Assembly (NCBI GenBank): GCA_022496805.1
Contig: CM040087.1
Coordinates: 8,816,001-8,880,000 of the forward strand
Length of the DNA: 64,000 bases
Direction: 5' to 3'
Source of the DNA: Pohlia nutans
Taxonomy: Eukaryota; Streptophyta; Bryopsida; Bryales; Mniaceae
In this document: positions 56,016 to 64,000 of the stretch, one piece after another
Numbering within the stretch: the stretch's first letter is position 1
Layout of the letters: each line of letters opens with the position of its first letter
Translations under genes and position numbers: made by a program
The notes under the pieces: model-generated
What the model was told of the DNA's origin: nothing
Databases searched by the model: none
What the model saw: the letters and a program-made list of their open reading frames with translations, nothing else

Positions 56016-59000
56016 TCAAAATATGAGAACAGTGTCCTTGTGGTGGAGCACCTTTCCAATAAAGTCCGCAATTCGTTGCCTTGCTTTGTGCACTTCAAAG
56101 GGCTTGGCACACTTGGTGGCATCACCTGATGCACACCAAACCAACAAGATGTCAGGTAAGGCCAAAGACCCCGCCCATTAGATTGACAAGATTTTAACGT
56201 TAAGTTGATAGGCATTAGATTCATACAGTCCTCCCGTCGACTTGTTATGCAACTGGTGTGCTTTAATTATTAGTGTGATGCTTTTGTCCTTGGCATTTAC
56301 CTCATACTATTAAGTCAAAATTATCATAATGTTGATCGAGTGTTCAATAATCATCATTGATTTACCAAGTAATAATTCTGTGGATCTTTAGAGATGAGAA
56401 ATTCACGTACGCTTTGACTGCAATATGACAAGAGTAAGCATGTGGGTGGGTATGCAGAGAGTAGTACAGTACCTTCGATTTGGAAAGGCGACTGCGGGCA
56501 ACCCCGCAAATCCGTTCCATGTCCACAGTTGTGACACGATATGGTGATGGCAGGCTCTGCTCCCCAGATGCCCATGTCATTCATCAGGTTATGTGTATGC
56601 CCTCTCAAGTAGTTTAGCCCTCTCAACGCTCAAAATCCTATCCCCTCTCATACAAAAGATAACCAAACAAGATGCCACTCACCTCCACGTGATGACACCT
56701 GCTTCGAAGCATGGCGCCATGGATCCTGTGAGCCATTTGTGAAGAATATATTTGTTGCTGCACCTCAAAACATAACATGTCAGCATCCCATCTCATATTA
56801 CACCCTCCAACTCAACTACAGACGGCATCGTAAATGCTCATTATAGATTGAAACCATCGCACAACAGTTCAAGAATACTCTCACTACTAACTAAGGCTCT
56901 TTTGGATGTTAAGGGTGTGCTATACCAGTGATTCCAGACCCGCCATAGTAAAGATTCGTGATGTCGACTTCTGGATATGTCCCATTTCCAAACACATTTG
57001 CGCAGAGGTCCAGGTGATACCTGTCATACACAATCACACAATTATGATTCACATGCACTTGTGTCCCAAAGTTGTATCATCTGCAGCTAATACCTCAGCT
57101 TAAACACGTTTCTCTCTCACTTATGTTTCGCAATGCAAATGGCTTGTCTCTGACTTCCTGATGTGTCGCTCACTTTTCGTTTACGCCAGGAGAGCGAATG
57201 GTGTTCTCAGAAGGTGCCACCTGGAAGTACGCAACTTCCGTGCACACTTGGTACCACCATTGACGGTCACCTGAAAACAATGTTTGAGGCCAAGGGAGTG
57301 AGTTTTAAATTCTACGGCCGCTATACAATCGATACCCATACATAGAAAAATAAATCTAGTAAACCTAATAATTATTCCTGAAGGACCAAGGATTTCATGG
57401 TTTTACAATGACAAATTCAATCTGTCATGTTGTGAAAAATGTCATTCCGATAGAACCGAATTTTATGTCATCGGAATCAGACAAGAACGTTGCATGTGTT
57501 GGGTCATAAAAAATATAACTATGAAGAAAAGGAAGTCCACATGAGACCTACTCAAAACTGCGCAAAAAACATGAGGCTCGATTTGGGCTTCTTGGTCCTT
57601 TACAGGAAACATCTAATAGATACAGCAGGTTAAGACTAGTTATCTCCCAAAAAACAAAAAACAATTCCGAGTTGATAGCGTCAGCAAGTGTCAAGTGTAA
57701 AATATTGCTGATTCTCAAACTCACCGGTATCTGGCCCGGATTTGGTGAGTTTCAAATGCTCTTGGTCGTAGCTTTTAGGATCCACACCAAAGGAGCCCAA
57801 AAAAAACGAGCTCACAAATTCAGCGTATGCAGCCTGCCAGCCATGCGCCAGTGCTCAATTAGACCCAAAAAGGAGAAAATACATTCAAGCAACTACTTGC
57901 AAAACTGTTTCTAGCTCAAACAAGGTTGTTCGAATGCCTACAGATCGCAGTATCGTCAACTACAGGATAACCAAGCAATGGCAAACTTTTAATGACATGA
58001 TCGTATGGAACTGATTGCATGAGGTGGATGGAATAATATTACCACCACATCTTGGCCTTGGCCAGGCGTATGTGCAGCTACTAGCGGCAAACAAAGGATG
58101 TCAGGGTGGCCATACTGGAACTGCAACCACAAGTTAAAATCACAAAATGATTAGAATTTTTATCTTTTACAAAGATGTGGCTTGAAAATTAGTCGGGAGC
58201 TCTTCCAGCAATAGAAGAATGACCAAAAGGTACATAAAATCCAATAATGATGAACAATAATCGAACCTTAAACATGCACTTCGTTTTTCAACGAAAAACT
58301 CAGTCAGATAAACTTACAGCTTCGGCTGCTGCGTCGGCAAGCAGGTAGCGAAAGTCTCCATCGTTTTTCAACTTCACCCACCACCGTTGCACTCGATCAG
58401 TTACTATTAACATCACACCAACTTACACCAGATTGAAGATGGCTCGAGCATTGGCTTCTTCATGTTTTTCATTATGCAACAGATCGGAGAAAAACCAGAA
58501 GACATCTACATCATATAGACTATGTGCAATATGGGTATGGTAGTTTCAAGTGAATTCAATTGCTACATAGAACCAGAACCTGCATATCCACTACTTGTTG
58601 GTTCATCCAATATCCTTTGATTATCACTTATGTGGATGGCGTAGATACTTCAGTATATCTGGAGACCAACAAACTAAGCTCAAAACTTGAAAAACATCGA
58701 GTAAACTAGACGCCAAAGGACCAAGTCCTCTAGGTTCAACAAATCAACAGGGATTTAGTAGGGTGCCTGCATGGATATGCTGTAGAAATGAAAGCGTGTA
58801 TATGAGTCGTCTACATCGAGTAGAGAGGACGGACCTGTTCCAATCCAAACACTGACTTGATTTTGGTGGCATTGGTGGCCAGCCCTTCGTCCACTTTTTG
58901 AGTGACTTCACGAAGTGCACTTGCACATGCTGGTCCTGCCGACGCTGCAACCTGAGACCGCAGGGTACAGGGATTGAACCAACAGATCATGTAGGCAAGG

Positions 59001-60767
59001 ATAATGGAACCTAATGTATGCTGCTCTTCCCTATCAAAAGAGTACTGCACTTGAGAAAGATGGAGAATTCAATTCCGAGCATACCTGTTGATCGAACGCA
59101 GTGTAGTTGTGGACCGCAAGCACAACCCCTGAGCTGGAGAGACTACCACGCACCAGATGTGGAAATTTCAACCGAAACCAGGCGCTCAAAGCCCCAGGAT
59201 ATGATACTCCAAATACAAACCATGGATTATCTTCTTCGCTTGTCCTGTTGAACTGCTTGTTGACCTTCTCCTGCGAAGGGCATTGCCTAAATATGAGAAT
59301 ATTAAAACCATTACAGACCTAATCCCGTCTCCTATTGACTGCCCCCTGTCACTCATATCTTCCCTTCCACTTGGTTGGCCTTCCACTAGCAAGTTACGTG
59401 TAAGCAGGACTTGCCTAATGGCCACAGAATCGAAAAATGGGAGTGTCTACATTGTCCTTTTAATATTGGTCCACAACCTCCCACTTCCAACGATTGCATA
59501 AGAAAATCATATGATCTCAAGAGAATTTTGCTCTTGTAGTACCCAAAGTGAGCTTCTTACACTATTCTCCCGATGAAATCACACCACTACGTAATGATTC
59601 AAGTCATGGAAAGAGTATCCTCTACCATAATTGCCAAGCACTCTATAGCAATGGCATCCAACTGAACAACAGCAGAGAAAGCTCTCCTCGAAAAGTGGGG
59701 GAGAAACAATACAAACAAAACAAAACAAAATAAACCTGGAAAAAATCGCGAAAGGTAGCCAAATCAAACAGAGCTTGGTTCGACGACAGATACTTCAGAT
59801 TGTCGGAGGTCAGCTCCTCAAAAGGAGAACTCTCGCCATAGTACCGATGCTCCAAGCTCACAATGGCTGCTCCGAATTCCTTCGCCAGCACCTACACACC
59901 AAAACCAAAACCCAGTCCCCTAAATGGAAGCCAATTTCCAGCACACAAATGGAGTCCAGAAAGACTAATCAAGCACGTACACATCACATAAGCTTCTTAT
60001 CAATTACTAGGGTTAATACTGAAATGCTACTTGTTTTCCAGTGTCATTTCAAGTTCTTTATAGTTCCTTTTCAAATTTGATCTTTAAGCACATTACAAAG
60101 ATACTGTATATAAACATGAAAATGGCATTAACCCCCAAGCGTCTGAAACGCCCAATATGGCCATCTGCATCACTTGACTTGGCAACAGTGGCATTTTCTG
60201 GTGTTACCTCGTTTTCTGATTGCAATCAACATCATTTTAAAGCTGTTGTTCTATACTACAAGATCAACAGTGTGTGGATCGTGTCAAACTGAAGTCATTT
60301 TCACACAAAAAAAACAGATGATTTGCAGCAGGGGGTTAGTTTTTCAATCCACCCGATGATCGGTGAGAAGGGGCTTCTCGGTTGCATGGACAACCAGAGA
60401 ATGATTAGAACACGAATTGAAGCAGCTAGCATTGGGAATGGAGATTGCAGAAGGATACCGCGAGGTAGTCGTTGGGGATGCCGCTGCAAGTGCCCTCGCC
60501 GCAGATGCGCAGGAAGATGGGCGCGTTGCGGGGGCGATGGAAGGAGTCGAGGGATTGGTAGAAGCGCTGCGGGAAGACGCGGCGGTCCTGCGATTGGAAG
60601 TGGTCCACGCGTTGCGAGAACCACAGGGCCTCCTGCGTCACGTACGACGACGCTCCGTTCAGCGAATGCGATCGCACGAACGCCCGCGCTGCTAGGCAAC
60701 AATGGCTGCAGCAATTCAGCCACAGCACCACGGCCACCACCGTCACCGCCCAATTCCAGCTCGCCAT
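56016..60767 (-). CDS. PRCP-like: Serine carboxypeptidase S28 (Pro-X carboxypeptidase-like), copy 2, 12 exons
   Basis: Exons on minus: 60767-60459, 59891-59736, 59270-59085, 58951-58835, 58371-58318, 58120-58043, 57833-57725, 57270-57174, 57020-56926, 56757-56683, 56556-56473, 56125-56016. They give 489 residues, two fewer than copy 1 because the start is MASWNWAV rather than MAMASRNW. All splice sites, the signal peptide, GVSYPG, NGSQDPWRHAS and NCGHGTDLRGCPQSP are kept, so the triad is intact. Substitutions against copy 1 are few: for example EELTSD for EEPTSD in exon 2, LATNAT for LAANAT in exon 4, and a last residue Phe instead of Leu. Introns are about 95 percent identical in the part I compared, with small indels, and share the MITEs in introns 1 and 7. 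The paralogue is older or less recently homogenised than RPL35A. Confidence 0.9.
57373..57605. mobile_element. MITE family F in PRCP intron 7 (right arm)
   Basis: Counterpart of 18283-18514, with ends CCTGAAGGACCAAGGATT and, inverted, CCTGTAAAGGACCAAGAAGC. Sharing of the site shows that it predates the duplication. Confidence 0.7.
60132..60335 (+). mobile_element. piggyBac-like MITE family D in PRCP intron 1 (right arm)
   Basis: TTAA at 60128-60131, terminus CCCCCAAGCGTCTG, then the CCCAATATGGCC hairpin region. The right flank is TTAG (60336-60339). Same site as 15545-15747. Confidence 0.8.
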
Positions 60768-60983
60768 CGCCACCGACAACAGATTGCACGGGAGCTCGTG
60801 TCGGAAACAATGGGGGTGGTGTAGCAGGGAGAGCTGGGGAGGACGATGGGTGACGAGGATGTGTCCCATTGGTCCACACCCGGGTTGGAATCCACGTGGA
60901 CATTACACTTACAGGGCTCTCCGATCCGCGCTGCCTGTCAGTGTCCATAGCATTCTAGAATCGCATCCTTGTGGAAAGTTATT

Positions 60984-61380
60984 GTTGATTGTCCTAAAAC
61001 CACCAACTTCAGCAATCTGACCTATCTTTGGCAGTGATAAATTCAAAAAAAATATGGCCGCATTCGAAATAGGTTTCGATGAGGATTGCAAAGATTTGCA
61101 ACATCTAATTCGCATTTGTCAATTTTATACAAAATTTCAAAGTGGAAAGTAACCTCTGACTCATACATCACATACCAATTTCCTAAGTTCACGCTTTGTT
61201 GTTCTTAGATTTCGCTCATGAGCTAACCCAATACCACCAACTATTTCTTCACAATGCTTGGCATGCCATTGGTTTACTTGAATAGTGAAATTGGTTGTTT
61301 TGAGTCTCAACTGTGGTGGCCCTAAGAAAGCTCTACAAGTCATAATTGGAGGAGGTGGTGGTTTTAGGACATCCTACCTT
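60984..61380 (-). mobile_element. Element L upstream of PRCP copy 2
   Basis: Ends GTTGATTGTCCTAAAACCAC and, inverted, AAGGTAGGATGTCCTAAAAC. In reverse relative to 52381-52777. It lies about 220 bp upstream of the PRCP copy 2 ATG and is absent upstream of copy 1, so it may affect expression differences. Confidence 0.7.
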
Positions 61381-64000
61381 AGTTATCCAATGTGCCATAT
61401 AATTACCTTTCCCGCAATTTGATTCTGAAATTCTATTTCGCTTTGTACAATTTTATCTACATTGGTAATTGTATCCAAGAGAAACATATTCACTCTTTTT
61501 TGTGCTAAGAGAAAAGAGATTAGAAACATTTGACCTAGGATTTTGACAGAGAATATTCAAAATACCCAACTTTATTTTTGGAAAATATGAAGTATTAGGC
61601 ACAAAGGTCGAATACTACAACCATTGTTTGGGAGCATCTCACTGTTGTATGACATTGTAACTAGCCATTTAACAACTTTTAGATACCATATCTTCCTTCC
61701 TCAAAGTTTTCTAGCAAATACTTTATATCCATTTAGCATATTTATATTTATATTTATGTTCATGTTTATGTTTCTATTTGTTTTGTGTTTGTATTTGTAT
61801 TTATATTTATGAGAATCTTTGTCCCTTTACCGTCATGGATTATATGGAAATATACAAGAAAGATACAAAAATGTCATTCTGTTTTAAAACAAGTTTTAGA
61901 CAGTTCAACGCTCCTAGAACAATATTAATGTTTAGTAACCTAGTGCCGACTATTTGCGTGACCCAAAATTAATCTCATGGCTATACAACTCGACTAATTT
62001 CATATTAGATATCCTACGAGCTACGGTAGCGATGAGTAGGTTATCGTACAATTGAATATATATATCCGGTTGTTCATTTTTCAATCACTCTCCTTGATCT
62101 TTATGATTCAAGGGCGGAGGATGCAAGTTGAAAGGAGAGAAGGTTAAGAGTTGCAAATTGTGATTGCAATGGTGACAAGTTGCCAATGGAATAGAGCCAT
62201 GTTGGCATTGAAATATCAACAACCGGTCATAGTCATCTAATATGTAGCAACTAAGTTCATGAAAAGTTAATTTTTGTACATGGAATCTACCACTTTCTAA
62301 CATGAGAATCTATTGTGGCTGGTCGATTGTCTAATACATAGCAATTTGCAAAGGGATCAACCACTGTTAACAGAATTTTTGTACTATTGTAAATTCTCAT
62401 GCTAGAAGTGGTAGATTTAGTGTAAAAAAAACAACTTTTCACTTTTCATTAAATCAACTAACACAATATATAGCAAGTAACCTCTGAGCCAATGAGATTG
62501 CAATAACCTATGGAACAAACTGCTATCTTATTGAAAGACACCATTCAAAATATCATCATGGATGGGGACAAAGTTACAATTTATGTTAAAAGCAGGTATG
62601 CGTTATTCAAGTTGTTTCCTAGACCCGCTTAAATGACAGAAAGCAGCGCACATCTTAGTCCCCGATTTTTCAAGGAAAATATGTAGGGAGAACCGATTCA
62701 GCTTCAGAGCAGTTTACTTTTAATCCTTGAGAGTGGTCATACAACAACGCACTGTGTCATGTGTGCAATTATAGGTCTCGTCCTACTCGGAACCTTCCTA
62801 TTCATTCTCACCCTAATAGCATCTCATAACATGAGAATCAGGCACTAGACCAAACTTCGCATTTGGATACGTAAATTCTCATTCAAGTTTGCGACCAACT
62901 CTATTCAAGAGTGACTGGATTTAAGTATCACCAGCACAATGTGGATATGCTATATCACTTCTCTCCCTTCATCAAGTTTCACAAGCAGATAGTTATTGTC
63001 CATTTATCCTTCAAAAATGAGAACCTCTATCCATTTACGTTCATGAAATCATATGGAAATATTCTTCCATCTAAAAAAGGATATAGAAACATCATCCATT
63101 TATTTGAGCAATATAAGTTAGCATGGCACCTTTAAAACAACATAACATTCATTAGCCTTCATGCCCGCTGCCTTTCCTTCATTCACTCTACTCATCACCT
63201 TGAGCCTCCACCTGTCCGCTTAGCAACTGATGAAGTATTGTTGGGTGTGAAATATTCCACACCATCTACTGTAGAGCCAAAGTAGTGACAATGCATCCTA
63301 CTAAATGTTATGAATGATTATATTCAATAACCAATGTTTAGGAACAAAAGTACCCAAATATAGATTTGTAGCTTCTTTGCTCAACTATTTGTCATCAACC
63401 GACTCCCAACACCAATTACCTAATCCGATTCCATTTCATAAAGTCTTGCCTTCAAAAGGAGGCACAAAAGATAGCACTCAGTATAACAATACGACCAATA
63501 TGACAAAACTAGTAATAAAACTACTCCAACATCATCTTCAATTACATTGGTCTTTGAACCAAAGTTATTCCTCTTATTCTAGTGATGCATGATTTGTTGT
63601 TTCTTGTCTTCAATGGCACAACGTGAGTGAACATATTCGATTTCATCTTAGTCATTTTTATTACATTCTTGAGTTGCCTTGATGTGGTTTATTTTTTAAT
63701 TGTAGAGGCATCATTCCTAAGTGATAGAAATGATGTGTTTACAATAGCACTAAAAACCTTCAATTCAAGATTTTTCTTGTAGAAAAAAGACAAAGCCAAG
63801 GTAGTACAAGACTGTTATGTAATACTCATTATGATGACCATACCTTGTTTGGGTACTGTTCTCCAAATAAAGCTTACAACCTTTAGCCACGAAATTAGGA
63901 AGCAGCAACAAATATCATTGATATTACTACCGCCTTGAATGCAATGATGTCAACAACATTGGGTTTAAATGATTCCTGCATTTTCGATAGAAGAATATAG
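61381..64000. other. Outer right arm without recognisable gene
   Basis: It aligns patchily, at about 80-85 percent by eye, with about 14900 back to 11700 in the left arm. The right arm lacks the SINE (12283), the family C MITE (12804) and the family D MITE (13851). No conserved open frame. A hexamer-type low-complexity run lies at 61735-61812. Confidence 0.55.
61735..61812. repeat. Low-complexity (TTTATR)n run
   Basis: Imperfect hexamer repeat of the TTTATA/TTTATG/TTTGTA type. The open frame across it is repeat translation. Confidence 0.7.

Larger units (their letters stand above)
50117..64000 (-). repeat. Right arm of the palindrome, cut by the window end
   Basis: Mirror of the left arm, carrying RPL35A copy 2 and PRCP copy 2 on minus. 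Similarity to the left arm is still detectable near 63780-63820 (with about 11840-11880), so the arm continues beyond the window. Arm-specific insertions: L elements at 52381 and 60984, and MITEs at 52975, 53365, 53666 and 54896. Confidence 0.9.

Noticed and set aside
11700..64000. Palindrome as a pure assembly artefact
   Set aside because: The arms differ by graded divergence, arm-specific insertions with target-site duplications and small indels. An artefact would give near-uniform identity. It still needs long-read confirmation.
1..64000. LTR retrotransposons, CRISPR arrays, rRNA genes or organelle DNA insertions
   Set aside because: I looked for long direct repeats with polyprotein, regular short spaced repeats and conserved RNA blocks, and saw none. 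The direct repeats found are explained by MITEs, minisatellites or local duplications.

Overview
The window looks like nuclear DNA of a streptophyte, that is a land plant or a close green-algal relative. The genes are split by GT-AG introns of roughly 100-660 bp. The ribosomal protein eL33 (RPL35A) is plant-like and has a telo-box just upstream of its ATG, a hallmark of plant ribosomal-protein genes. Most of the sequence is AT-rich and made of transposable elements, many of them nested. I cannot name the species from sequence alone.

The main architecture is a large imperfect palindrome. The left arm (about 11.7-29.8 kb, plus orientation) and the right arm (about 50.1-64.0 kb, running off the window) carry the same two genes in mirror order. 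The first is a 12-exon S28 serine carboxypeptidase (PRCP-like): 15121-19878 on plus, 56016-60767 on minus. The second is the 4-exon RPL35A: 27830-29284 on plus, 50636-52090 on minus. By my reading all four copies are open with intact splice sites. Identity between arms is uneven. RPL35A with its introns and flanks is almost identical over about 2.1 kb with no net indel, the PRCP genes are about 95 percent identical in an intron, and much non-genic arm sequence is only about 80-85 percent. This suggests gene-centred gene conversion, or events of different age.

Left of the palindrome (1-11.7 kb) are many miniature elements, one small two-exon gene for a 70-residue protein with one hydrophobic segment (CDS 9528-9740), and one convergent terminal exon of an unrecognised gene (10724-10906, minus). 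The 20-kb spacer (29.8-50.1 kb) holds almost only transposons: a decayed pogo/Tigger-like transposase, a complete but decayed PIF/Harbinger element (39547-43792), and a 5.5-kb pogo-like element with TIRs and TA target sites (44428-49904) whose transposase is nearly intact.

The left arm also contains a 4-kb, 5'-truncated non-LTR retrotransposon (23530-27567) that is absent from the matching place in the right arm. After an RT thumb remnant it encodes a domain resembling the PCIF1 class of N6-adenine methyltransferases, then RNase H, a zinc finger and a restriction-like endonuclease. Its 3' tail is shared with a tRNA-headed SINE at 12283-12645. A superfamily of TTAA-flanked, piggyBac-like miniature elements with a short hairpin just inside the terminus is spread over the whole window. 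Empty sites preserved in the opposite arm or in a tandem copy confirm several insertions. No rRNA, CRISPR or LTR retrotransposon was seen.
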